Shown here piece by piece: positions 1 to 5,288 of a stretch of 6,654 nt of DNA. Both the position numbers and the translations under genes were made by a program. Source of the DNA: Thermoplasmata archaeon. GTDB taxonomy: Archaea > Thermoplasmatota > Thermoplasmata > Thermoplasmatales > Thermoplasmataceae. The stretch is from contig JAKBRR010000095.1 of assembly GCA_021845325.1 (NCBI GenBank), positions 1-6,654 of the forward strand, given 5' to 3'. How positions within the stretch are numbered: position 1 is the stretch's first letter; each line of letters opens with the position of its first letter. The notes under the pieces are model-generated. The model was not told the DNA's origin. It saw nothing but the letters and a program-made list of their open reading frames with translations, and made no database searches.

Positions 1-525
1 GGAAAAAATCTTTCCCTCTCCCAATACTTCAAAAGCTCTATGCGTGATACAGGCATGATTGAACTTGCTTCCCATATACTCATCACGGAAATCCGAGTGT
101 GCATCAATTATAATCATAGTAGAATTCTTGAAATTTCGAATTGCGCCACCTGTAATTGAATGTTCTCCACCTATCATTATTGGAATTTTGTCATCTCCAG
201 TGATCAATTCTGTTATTCTCTGAACTGAATCCACAACTTCTTCAGGATCCTCGCTTACTGATAAATTCCCCAAATCGCATATGGGAATTTCTCCAAAATC
301 AACGCCATAATACGCATCGAAGGATTCCAGGTTATCGTAGGCTATCCTTACTGCATCCGGAGCTAAGCTGGAACCCTTTCTGAACGATGAGGTCTGGTCG
401 AATGGAACCCCAAATATTACATATTTGGAGTCTTCATATGAGTAGTGTGCATCAGCTATTTTTCTAAGGGAAATATAAGAACTTAATTCCCCAGCATTAT
501 CTTTCTGACGCCCATTGCTTCCCAA
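1..525 (-). CDS. speB: Agmatinase / arginase-family ureohydrolase, N-terminal part (3' end outside window)
   Basis: Partial: 175 residues are visible from the proposed start to the window edge, about half of a normal ureohydrolase. The family is a binuclear manganese enzyme that hydrolyses agmatine to putrescine plus urea; in some archaea the preferred substrate is N1-aminopropylagmatine, giving spermidine. Visible family motifs are FGVPFD (residues 38-43), GGEHS (119-123, metal ligand His122), DAHSDFRD (141-148, ligands Asp141, His143, Asp145) and NHA (156-158). No ATG, GTG or TTG lies in frame between the aIF5A stop and the conserved region. I chose TTG at 525-523, inside aIF5A, because GAGGT sits 6 bases upstream at 532-536. 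That start overlaps aIF5A by 43 bases. A rarer ATT at 474-472 would give a more usual N-terminal length. The adjacent aIF5A, a polyamine-modified protein, supports a polyamine role. Family certain; exact substrate not determinable. Confidence 0.9.
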   Translation of the reverse strand, partial: MGSNGRQKDNAGELSSYISLRKIADAHYSYEDSKYVIFGVPFDQTSSFRKGSSLAPDAVRIAYDNLESFDAYYGVDFGEIPICDLGNLSVSEDPEEVVDSVQRITELITGDDKIPIMIGGEHSITGGAIRNFKNSTMIIIDAHSDFRDEYMGSKFNHACITHRAFEVLGEGKIFS

Positions 526-872
526 TAAGATACCTCTGTTCCAGCTTTAACCTTATCTAATTCGTCATCTGACAGGGATATGAGAAAAGTCTCATAGGTT
601 TCACTGTCCATTAATTGAGCCTCTTTGTTTGCCACGCTGAGTACCTGAGCGTTCTTCTTTTCTATTATCGGCACTTTAACCTTATGTTTCACAGGAAATA
701 CCACGCTTCTCTTTTGGTTATCAAAGATACCTATAGCAACAATCCTTGCCTTTGCTTCCCCATGCTTTCCAGGCTTGGATGTTGTAATATCCATTATCTT
801 GCACGGAGAGTCATCAACAAGCATATATCTCCCAACTTTCAATTCTCTTACTTCGGCCTCTTGCCAACTCAT
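483..872 (-). CDS. eif5A: Translation initiation/elongation factor aIF5A
   Basis: 129 residues, full length for the archaeal family. aIF5A binds the ribosome near the E site and helps peptide-bond formation at difficult sequences; it acts in the cytoplasm. The N-terminal SH3-like domain (about residues 1-70) contains the modification loop [12 protein letters not shown] (32-43). Lys36 in PGKHG is the residue that receives the aminobutyl group of spermidine, forming deoxyhypusine or hypusine. The C-terminal half is the OB-fold domain. The start [11 protein letters not shown] matches the usual archaeal N terminus as I remember it. An upstream ATG at 883-881 is out of frame. The gene has its own TATA-like box upstream and is followed, with overlap, by the agmatinase-family gene whose product could feed the modification. 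Nothing is missing or truncated. Confidence 0.97.
   Translation of the reverse strand: MSWQEAEVRELKVGRYMLVDDSPCKIMDITTSKPGKHGEAKARIVAIGIFDNQKRSVVFPVKHKVKVPIIEKKNAQVLSVANKEAQLMDSETYETFLISLSDDELDKVKAGTEVSYWEAMGVRKIMLGN
532..536 (-). promoter_or_regulatory. Shine-Dalgarno sequence deciding the agmatinase start
   Basis: On the minus strand these bases read GAGGT, an exact match to part of the archaeal consensus GGAGGTGATC, with 6 bases before the TTG at 525-523. It lies within the aIF5A coding sequence. The spacing resembles that of other genes in the window (L37e 6, purF 8, S27e 5), which is why I prefer this unusual start. Confidence 0.5.
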
Positions 873-900
873 ATAAAACCATGGGGTTATGAGTTAGGTG

Positions 901-911
901 TTATAATTTTT
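901..911 (-). promoter_or_regulatory. TATA-like box for aIF5A - agmatinase
   Basis: On the minus strand an A-rich run followed by ATTATAAC lies about 30 bases before the aIF5A start. Transcription starting about 26 bases from its centre would begin near 879, giving a leader of only a few bases. The 91-base gap after the purF stop also holds T-rich minus-strand stretches near 930-945 that could end the purF transcript. Assigned from sequence pattern and distance only. Confidence 0.45.
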
Positions 912-963
912 TACTATAACTTAACTGAACTAATTTCAAAAGAAATTGCGTTTAAAATTTTAA

Positions 964-2415
964 TCAGTAACTTTCCAGGGCAGTTTGCTGGGTAAACTTT
1001 TCGCCTTTGATCTTTACCGGATATTCTCCGGTGAGACAACCGAGGCAAAGACTCTTAGACCCAAGTCCAATACTCTTTTTCAAGCCATCCAAAGAAAGAT
1101 AGGCTAGAGAATTCGATCCTATTTCAGCATTTATATCGGATATGGCTTTATTCAGCGCGATAAACTGGTCCCTTGTTTTCATATCAACTCCCAGATAACA
1201 GGGTGCAATAATCATAGGGGATCCAATTCTTACGTGGATTTCAGCTGCGCCAGCTGACCTGAGTATTGAAACTATATAACGCATAGTTGTTCCTCTAACA
1301 ATACTGTCATCAATGAGCACAACCTTTTTTCCGGCTATTGCTGATTTTATAGGATTCAATTTTATCTTTACCGAATTAGATCTAAGACTCTGAGTAGGCA
1401 TTATAAAGGTTCTTTCCGAATATCTGTTTTTGAAAAGCCCCTCTGAATATTCTAGACCCAGTTCAAGCGCATATCCCATAGCCTGTGTTCTTCCCGAATC
1501 GGGAACAGGGACTACCACATCTGCCTCCACTGGAGCTTCCTTCGCCAACTCCCTTCCCATTAAAATTCTAGCATTATAAACCTCTACATTATCAATAACA
1601 CTATCCGGTCTTGAGAAATATACGTACTCAAACATACAATGAGCAGTTCTCACAGAAGGTACACTTAGTATAGTTTTGTACTCGCCTTCAGAAAACTCAA
1701 TCACTTCTCCCGGTTCGACATCTCTTATTATCTTGCCTCCAAGCACATCAATGACAGAGGATTCTGATGCTACAATATAGTTATTTCCCACTTTCCCAAA
1801 GATTAGTGGCCGAATCCCAAGCGGGTCTCTGAAGGCATACAATTTATTATTGATTATCAGTGCACAGGAATATGAACCTCTTAATAGACTCATTGCATTT
1901 TTGAATCCATTCTTCAAGCCCTTTTCACTAATTTCCCTTGAAAGAATCATAAGAAGAACTTCAGTATCGAGTTGTGTCTGGAACGTGATTCCTTTCTTTT
2001 TAAGTTCTTCCCTCAATTCAACCTGGTTTACTATTTCTCCATTATGTGAAAGAGCAAGTTCACCAAGCATTGAGGATACCGTAACCGGGCCAGCTCCACT
2101 AAGGTCCTTGGCTCCTGCCGTTGAATACCTGTTATGACCTACACCAATGTTTCCACTAAGTTTGGAGTATATACTCCCATTCTCAATTAAACCTTTGAAA
2201 CCCTCGTTTACAAGACCCATTACCTTGACAGTATTAATCCTTGTTCCGTCAAATATGGATATACCAGAACTTTCCTGCCCTCGATGCTGAAGTGTTCTAA
2301 GCGAGGTAAATATCCAATCAAATGCGCCATCTGTGCCGTAAAATCCTACGACAGCACAGTGCTCATTTGGTTTTTGCCCAACTGTACTCTCTGAGTCTTG
2401 GACTAGGGAATCCAC
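964..2415 (-). CDS. purF: Amidophosphoribosyltransferase (glutamine PRPP amidotransferase)
   Basis: 483 residues. It catalyses the first committed step of purine synthesis: PRPP + glutamine to 5-phosphoribosylamine. The N-terminal Ntn glutaminase domain begins at the expected nucleophile Cys20 (CAVVGFYG); residues 1-19 look like the propeptide removed on maturation. Glutaminase motifs include HRGQES (44-49), GVGHNRYST (91-99) and SHNGE (123-127). The phosphoribosyltransferase domain has the PRPP loop VVLIDDSIVRGTT (365-377). Cys260, Cys406, Cys457 and Cys460 occupy the places of the four [4Fe-4S] ligands of the Bacillus-type enzyme, so this is probably the iron-sulfur, self-processing class. 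The start is GTG at 2415-2413, the only common start codon in this frame before Cys20, with GAGGTG (2424-2429) 8 bases upstream. The first 53 bases lie inside the L37e gene. Last gene of the LSm - L37e - purF unit. Confidence 0.97.
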   Translation of the reverse strand: MDSLVQDSESTVGQKPNEHCAVVGFYGTDGAFDWIFTSLRTLQHRGQESSGISIFDGTRINTVKVMGLVNEGFKGLIENGSIYSKLSGNIGVGHNRYSTAGAKDLSGAGPVTVSSMLGELALSHNGEIVNQVELREELKKKGITFQTQLDTEVLLMILSREISEKGLKNGFKNAMSLLRGSYSCALIINNKLYAFRDPLGIRPLIFGKVGNNYIVASESSVIDVLGGKIIRDVEPGEVIEFSEGEYKTILSVPSVRTAHCMFEYVYFSRPDSVIDNVEVYNARILMGRELAKEAPVEADVVVPVPDSGRTQAMGYALELGLEYSEGLFKNRYSERTFIMPTQSLRSNSVKIKLNPIKSAIAGKKVVLIDDSIVRGTTMRYIVSILRSAGAAEIHVRIGSPMIIAPCYLGVDMKTRDQFIALNKAISDINAEIGSNSLAYLSLDGLKKSIGLGSKSLCLGCLTGEYPVKIKGEKFTQQTALESY

Positions 2416-2527
2416 AGTGGGAACACCTCTTTTCTCTCACATGATATGAATGATGACCACATCTCCTGCATCTGATGTGTACCTTCTTTCCCGACATCTT
2501 ACCCATTACTGCTGTTCCATTACTCAT
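2363..2527 (-). CDS. rpl37e: Large ribosomal subunit protein eL37 (L37e)
   Basis: 54 residues, the normal size of archaeal L37e, a zinc-binding 50S protein that sits on 23S rRNA. The family core is clear: KKVHIRCRRCGHHSYHVREKRCSHCGF spans residues 14-40, with zinc ligands Cys20, Cys23, Cys35 and Cys38 in two CxxC pairs, and the basic C-terminal tail ends in YSWAKTK. The start ATG at 2527-2525 overlaps the LSm stop as ATGA, and GGTGA at 2534-2538 stands 6 bases upstream. Met8 and Met11 are alternatives, but the full N terminus (MSNGTAVMGK) aligns with the family. The 3' end overlaps purF by 53 bases in another frame. The gene is short enough to be lost by length cut-offs, and LSm - L37e is a recurrent archaeal gene pair. 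Confidence 0.96.
   Translation of the reverse strand: MSNGTAVMGKMSGKKVHIRCRRCGHHSYHVREKRCSHCGFPSPRLREYSWAKTK
2424..2429 (-). promoter_or_regulatory. Shine-Dalgarno sequence for purF, inside L37e
   Basis: On the minus strand this reads GAGGTG, a six-base match to the archaeal consensus, 8 bases before the purF GTG. It is also coding sequence for the second zinc-knuckle region of L37e (around Lys33-Cys35). It supports independent initiation of purF inside the L37e gene rather than at an unseen later codon. Confidence 0.6.
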
Positions 2528-2778
2528 TGTTTTTCACCTTTTGAGGGAGATACAAATATAACATTATCTCCTCTGACCAGTATTCTGTCATAAACTCCTT
2601 TGCTTTCTCCATTGATTATTTCATTAGCGCTCTTAAGGACAAGGTTCATATAAACATCATATCCTTCAAGAATTCCAGAGTATCCTCTCTTCCCCTTAAC
2701 GTCCACAAGAACGTTTTTCTCTATGGATCTTCTGAGCACATCTAATGGTCTCGCTGCTGAACTAGGATTTCCCGGCAT
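2524..2778 (-). CDS. Sm-like archaeal protein (LSm / SmAP)
   Basis: 84 residues, typical for archaeal Sm-like proteins, which form a seven-membered ring binding U-rich RNA and act in RNA processing and turnover. The Sm1 motif covers about residues 18-50, with GYDVYMNLVL (39-48) in place of the common GFDxHMNL: Asp41 and Asn45 are kept, and Tyr43 replaces the usual His. The Sm2 motif is RILVRGDNVIFVSP (65-78), with Arg69-Gly70. The start ATG at 2778 lies about 26 bases from a TATA-like box, so the message may be leaderless; AGGTAAT just before the ATG could also serve ribosome binding if the transcript starts earlier. First gene of the LSm - L37e - purF unit, overlapping L37e by 4 bases. Confidence 0.96.
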   Translation of the reverse strand: MPGNPSSAARPLDVLRRSIEKNVLVDVKGKRGYSGILEGYDVYMNLVLKSANEIINGESKGVYDRILVRGDNVIFVSPSKGEKQ

Positions 2779-2802
2779 AATTACCTGCTGACATTGTTAA
2801 TC

Positions 2803-2815
2803 ATTATAAATAAAT
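2803..2815 (-). promoter_or_regulatory. TATA-like box for LSm - L37e - purF
   Basis: The minus strand reads ATTTATTTATAAT here. Counting about 26 bases from the centre of the TTTATAAT core puts the transcription start near 2780, within two or three bases of the LSm ATG. This implies a leaderless or nearly leaderless mRNA. Based on pattern and spacing only. Confidence 0.5.
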
Positions 2816-2861
2816 ATCTAGTCATAGACTGAATTAAGTTTTTTATGGTAATTATCAACAC

Positions 2862-2873
2862 TTATATTTATAT
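2862..2873 (+). promoter_or_regulatory. TATA-like box for the metallo-beta-lactamase-fold gene
   Basis: TTATATTTATAT, with TTTATAT at 2867-2873. About 26 bases from its centre is 2896, exactly the ATG of the internal start of the downstream gene. If this is the promoter, the longer reading frame starting at 2845 cannot be translated from this transcript. Confidence 0.5.
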
Positions 2874-2895
2874 GGAAAATAAAACTTATAGAATT

Positions 2896-3507
2896 ATGAA
2901 GGTTTCAGACAACGTTACTTTAATTGATGGAACAATGGCTAACTGTTATGACGTTAAAATTGAAGACAGGCATTTGCTCATTGACGCAGGTACTAAGGGA
3001 TCTTCCAGGAAAGTCATTGCTTATTATAAACAAATCCAGCAGATACCAGAATATATACTGATAACACATTATCATCCGGACCACACAGGCGGTCTTAAAG
3101 CAATAACCGACGAATTTCGAAGTAAGGTGTATGTTCCAGATAATGAAATGGACGTTGTTTTAGGGAAGTCAAAAATTATTCCAACAAAACATTTGTTATC
3201 AAAATTTGTTTCAAAGTTAATGAAAAGTAACCCGATAACATCAGCAATTAAAGTTACTGATTTAAACATTAACGGGATTAGTTTTATGAAAACGCCTGGG
3301 CACACACCAGGTAGTACATCATATTATCTAGAGAGCGATCAAGTACTGTTTGTTGGTGATGCAGTAACGAATAGATCTGGCAAAGCTATTATAAACAAGG
3401 CTTTTACACTTGATTTGAAAATGGCAGAGAAATCAAAGGAACTGATTTTTAACAAGAAAGCTGCATTAATTCTGCCCGGTCATGGAAAACCCTTAGTTGG
3501 AAGATAA
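2896..3507 (+). CDS. Metallo-beta-lactamase-fold hydrolase, substrate unknown
   Basis: 203 residues from the ATG at 2896; an in-frame ATG at 2845 would add 17. I chose 2896 because a TATA-like box lies at 2862-2873, just the distance for a leaderless start, and because MKVSDNVTLIDG is a typical beginning of this fold. The metal-binding signature is complete: THYHPDH (57-63, His58, His60, Asp62, His63), GHTPGS (135-140, His136), GDAV (154-157, Asp155) and PGHG (194-197, His196). These residues would hold two metal ions, usually zinc or iron. The size suits the small glyoxalase II-like hydrolases, but no substrate-specific domain is visible, so I do not assign a reaction. No signal peptide is seen, so a cytoplasmic protein is likely. 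It is transcribed alone, divergent from LSm, with a pyrimidine-rich run just after the stop. Confidence 0.9.
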   Translation: MKVSDNVTLIDGTMANCYDVKIEDRHLLIDAGTKGSSRKVIAYYKQIQQIPEYILITHYHPDHTGGLKAITDEFRSKVYVPDNEMDVVLGKSKIIPTKHLLSKFVSKLMKSNPITSAIKVTDLNINGISFMKTPGHTPGSTSYYLESDQVLFVGDAVTNRSGKAIINKAFTLDLKMAEKSKELIFNKKAALILPGHGKPLVGR

Positions 3508-3618
3508 TAACAACTTCTCTTCTTTTCACTTATACAGGATAAAATTAATACAGTAACATTACCGCATTTCAAAACTAAGTTCAATCCTTCAAAAATATGA
3601 ATAAATTTGAACAATTCC
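3508..3618. other. AT-rich intergenic stretch, no gene seen
   Basis: First part of the 354-base gap between the hydrolase and L44e. After the terminator-like run I see no coding potential. Two weak TATA-like candidates are CTTATACA at 3529-3536 and an AT-rich segment at 3590-3608 (AAAAATATGAATAAATTT region). The second would place a transcript start near 3622, just at the beginning of the structured stretch that follows. Confidence 0.4.
3514..3527 (+). terminator. Pyrimidine-rich probable terminator
   Basis: A 14-base run of T and C begins 7 bases after the hydrolase stop, preceded by a weak GAAG/CTTC pairing (3499-3502 with 3513-3516). Archaeal termination needs little more than such a tract. 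Weak evidence. Confidence 0.35.
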
Positions 3619-3838
3619 GGCTAAGCACGTAAATCAAGACGGAAAGAGTGATATATTGGGAAATAATCAAGGGAGCATACCCACCGGCAATGGTAAATTC
3701 AAGCCAGATTCACTCTATGAAATAGGTGAAATATGGATTAATACCTTCTGTAGCTATGGTTTAGGCGTAATGGGTAAATCATCGCGTCTTCATCTAATAA
3801 ATAGCAAAAGGTCAGGTAAGGTGGGCTCAAACACATAG
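3619..3838 (+). ncRNA. Possible structured RNA or long 5' leader before the L44e operon
   Basis: No known RNA family is recognised. By eye, helix A pairs 3636-3641 with 3785-3790 (AAGACG/CGTCTT). It encloses helix B, 3645-3651 with 3710-3716 (AGAGTGA/TCACTCT); helix C, 3724-3728 with 3742-3746; and helix D, 3753-3763 with 3775-3785, ten pairs with one G-U and one mismatch. Helices A and D compete for base 3785. A further GC-rich match pairs CCCACC (3680-3685) with GGTGGG (3820-3825), continued by GAG (3673-3675) with CTC (3826-3828) across a four-base bulge; together with B it would form a pseudoknot or an alternative fold. Hallmarks of RNase P RNA, SRP RNA, 5S rRNA and tRNA are absent. A TATA-like segment at 3590-3608 would start it near 3622. 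Chance pairing in 220 bases is not excluded. Confidence 0.3.
3794..3804 (+). promoter_or_regulatory. Weak candidate TATA box for the L44e operon
   Basis: CTAATAAATAG, centred near 3799, would put a transcript start close to 3825, giving a 35-40 base leader that contains the L44e ribosome binding site. If real, the operon would not carry the whole structured stretch as its leader. Weak match; the box at 3590-3608 is the alternative. Confidence 0.25.
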
Positions 3839-3852
3839 TTAACAGAGAAGAT

Positions 3853-3858
3853 GGTGAT
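3853..3858 (+). promoter_or_regulatory. Shine-Dalgarno sequence for L44e (GTG start)
   Basis: GGTGAT matches six consecutive bases of the archaeal consensus and ends 3 bases before the GTG at 3862. It supports this non-ATG start and shows that L44e is translated from a leadered message. Confidence 0.65.
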
Positions 3859-3861
3859 AAA

Positions 3862-4149
3862 GTGAAGATTCCTAAACAAGTTAAAATGTACTGCAAATTC
3901 TGCCATGAACATACTGATCATGAAGTGGAAAGGGTAAGGAAGAAAAAGGCTAGCGAATTGAAGCATGGTCAGAGATTATTCAGAAGAGTTACATCAGGAT
4001 ATGGAGGTTTTCCAAGGCCAAAGCCAGAAGGCAGAGAAAAACCTACAAAGAGAGTCAGTATAAGATTCAGATGCACTAAATGTAAAAGGGCATTAACCAG
4101 ACCAACACAGAGGGCAAAGAAATTTGAGATATTGGAGGTGCATCAATGA
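3862..4149 (+). CDS. rpl44e: Large ribosomal subunit protein eL42 (L44e)
   Basis: 95 residues, the normal archaeal size. L44e is a zinc-ribbon 50S protein located near the E site. The four zinc ligands are Cys11 and Cys14 (CKFC) and Cys71 and Cys74 (CTKC). Between them is the basic loop with GYGGFPRPKP (46-55), the part of this family that reaches toward the E-site tRNA end. Translation starts at GTG with a strong GGTGAT site upstream. The stop overlaps the S27e start as ATGA. First gene of a five-gene run L44e - S27e - aIF2-alpha - Nop10 - PAC2, an order that recurs across archaea. Complete, nothing unusual in the protein. Confidence 0.97.
   Translation: MKIPKQVKMYCKFCHEHTDHEVERVRKKKASELKHGQRLFRRVTSGYGGFPRPKPEGREKPTKRVSIRFRCTKCKRALTRPTQRAKKFEILEVHQ
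4134..4140 (+). promoter_or_regulatory. Shine-Dalgarno sequence for S27e
   Basis: GGAGGTG inside the last codons of L44e, 5 bases before the S27e ATG. It is the longest match to the archaeal consensus in this window and allows re-initiation at the ATGA overlap. Confidence 0.7.
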
Positions 4150-4343
4150 GCGAAAAAACAAGCGTTAAGCTTAAGGGCGTAGGTAATAAATTTATTCGAT
4201 TAAAGTGCAAAGAATGTAACAATGAGCAGGTAACCTATAGCAAAGGATCTTCTAAGGTAATCTGTAATATTTGCGGGTCTGAATTGGCCTCTCCAACCGG
4301 GGGTCTAATCAGCATATCCGGAGAAAAAATTAAAGAGTATTGA
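4146..4343 (+). CDS. rps27e: Small ribosomal subunit protein eS27 (S27e)
   Basis: 65 residues, the usual length. S27e is a zinc-binding 30S protein. The zinc ligands are Cys21 and Cys24 (CKEC) and Cys40 and Cys43 (CNIC), in a beta-ribbon followed by LASPTGGLISI (47-57), the conserved tail motif. The start ATG overlaps the L44e stop by 4 bases and is preceded by GGAGGTG. One base separates its stop from the aIF2-alpha start, consistent with one operon and coupled translation. Confidence 0.96.
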   Translation: MSEKTSVKLKGVGNKFIRLKCKECNNEQVTYSKGSSKVICNICGSELASPTGGLISISGEKIKEY

Positions 4344-4344
4344 A

Positions 4345-5106
4345 ATGGCAAAAAACCTTCCAGAGACAGGGGATGTCGTAGTAGTTACGATTAGAAACGT
4401 TAAAAAATTCGGAGCGGATGTAACTTTAGATGAATTCCCCGGAACAGAAGGTTTTATTCATATCGCAGAGGTAGCAACCGGTTGGGTTAAATATATCAAA
4501 GATTATTTGAGGGAAGGGCAAAAAACAGTTTGTAAAGTTCTTTCAGTTGACCCAACGAGAGGAAATGTTGAATTATCTTTAAAGAGAGTTAATGATCATC
4601 AGAAGAGAGCAAAAATTTCAGAATGGAAAGATGAACAGAAGGCAAAAAAACTTATGGAACTTCTCGCCAAACAATTGAAGAAATCGTATGATGAGTGTAT
4701 GACTGAATTTGGCAATGAGCTTCAGTCAGAATATGGCTCGATTTATGCAGCTTTTGAAGATGCTGCCTCAGGCGAGGATTTTATGCCTACCGTTAAAGCA
4801 AAATGGAAAAATGCTTTTATAAAAATTTCAAAAGAAAATGTCACTCCTCCTTTCGTAAAGATAGGAGGTTATATAGAGGCTTATTCACTTCAGCCAAACG
4901 GTGTGGATTTGATTAAGGACACTTTCAAGGATGTGGGAGAGGAAGAAGGCGTTTCAATACAATATGCAGGTGCTCCTAGATATAGAATTGTTGTTCGAGA
5001 AAAGGAATACAAAGTGGCTGAGGATAAGCTAAAGAAAATCGTTCAGAATATCACAGACAAAGGTAAAAGGGAAAGTGTAGTAGTAGAATTTTCAAGAAGT
5101 AATTAG
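4345..5106 (+). CDS. eif2a: Translation initiation factor aIF2, alpha subunit
   Basis: 253 residues, close to the normal 255-270. With the beta and gamma subunits it forms the GTP-dependent complex that brings initiator Met-tRNA to the small ribosomal subunit. Domain 1 is an S1/OB fold (about residues 8-84) with GTEGFIHIAEVATGWVKYI (33-51) and RGNVELSLKRV (72-82), both family signatures. Domain 2 is helical (about 85-170). Domain 3 (about 171-253) is the alpha/beta domain that contacts the gamma subunit. It starts one base after the S27e stop; the nearest purine-rich site, GGAG at 4320-4323, is too far to be a normal ribosome binding site, so translational coupling is likely. Nop10 begins two bases after its stop. 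Complete and unremarkable. Confidence 0.96.
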   Translation: MAKNLPETGDVVVVTIRNVKKFGADVTLDEFPGTEGFIHIAEVATGWVKYIKDYLREGQKTVCKVLSVDPTRGNVELSLKRVNDHQKRAKISEWKDEQKAKKLMELLAKQLKKSYDECMTEFGNELQSEYGSIYAAFEDAASGEDFMPTVKAKWKNAFIKISKENVTPPFVKIGGYIEAYSLQPNGVDLIKDTFKDVGEEEGVSIQYAGAPRYRIVVREKEYKVAEDKLKKIVQNITDKGKRESVVVEFSRSN

Positions 5107-5108
5107 TC

Positions 5109-5288
5109 ATGAAAACGCTTATTAGAAAGTGTGCAAACTGTGGCAAATATACTATGGAAGAGAAATGTCCGGTATGTGGTTCTCAAACTAGAAATACGGA
5201 CCCGCTAAAGTATTCACCATCTGATAAATTTCAAAAATTCAGAATTAAGGAAAAGGAGGAAGAAAATAATGGAGAAAATAGTAGTTAA
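5109..5288 (+). CDS. nop10: H/ACA ribonucleoprotein subunit Nop10
   Basis: 59 residues, family length. Nop10 binds Cbf5 and L7Ae in H/ACA guide-RNA particles that convert uridine to pseudouridine in rRNA. The N-terminal zinc ribbon has Cys8, Cys11, Cys20 and Cys23 (CANCG, CPVCG), with YTM (14-16) in the place of the usual YTL. The linker LKYSPSDKFQKFR (33-45) matches the conserved KFSPxDKYxxYR that docks on Cbf5. The last 14 residues are acidic and polar. The 3' end overlaps the next gene by 20 bases, so the tail shares sequence with the PAC2 start. The gene follows aIF2-alpha after two bases. Its small size makes it easy to miss. Confidence 0.95.
   Translation: MKTLIRKCANCGKYTMEEKCPVCGSQTRNTDPLKYSPSDKFQKFRIKEKEEENNGENSS
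5255..5259 (+). promoter_or_regulatory. Shine-Dalgarno sequence for the PAC2 gene
   Basis: GGAGG inside the Nop10 gene, 9 bases before the ATG at 5269. It supports initiation there, upstream of the Nop10 stop, rather than at Met11. Confidence 0.55.

Noticed and set aside
615..995. 126-codon plus-strand open frame
   Set aside because: Antisense to aIF5A and the end of purF, which are certain; the product has no family resemblance and a Cys/Phe/Tyr-rich composition typical of a reverse-strand shadow.
1850..2137. 95-codon plus-strand open frame
   Set aside because: Antisense to the glutaminase domain of purF; no independent start signal.
3579..3587. GTTCAATCC, resembling a tRNA T-loop
   Set aside because: No acceptor stem, D-arm or anticodon arm can be drawn around it.
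3641..3850. RNase P RNA reading: GGAAAGAG near the 5' side and ACAGAGAA near the 3' side vaguely recall its conserved regions
   Set aside because: The conserved GAGGAAAGTC and ACAGAA-GGCTTA type sequences and the P4 pairing are absent.
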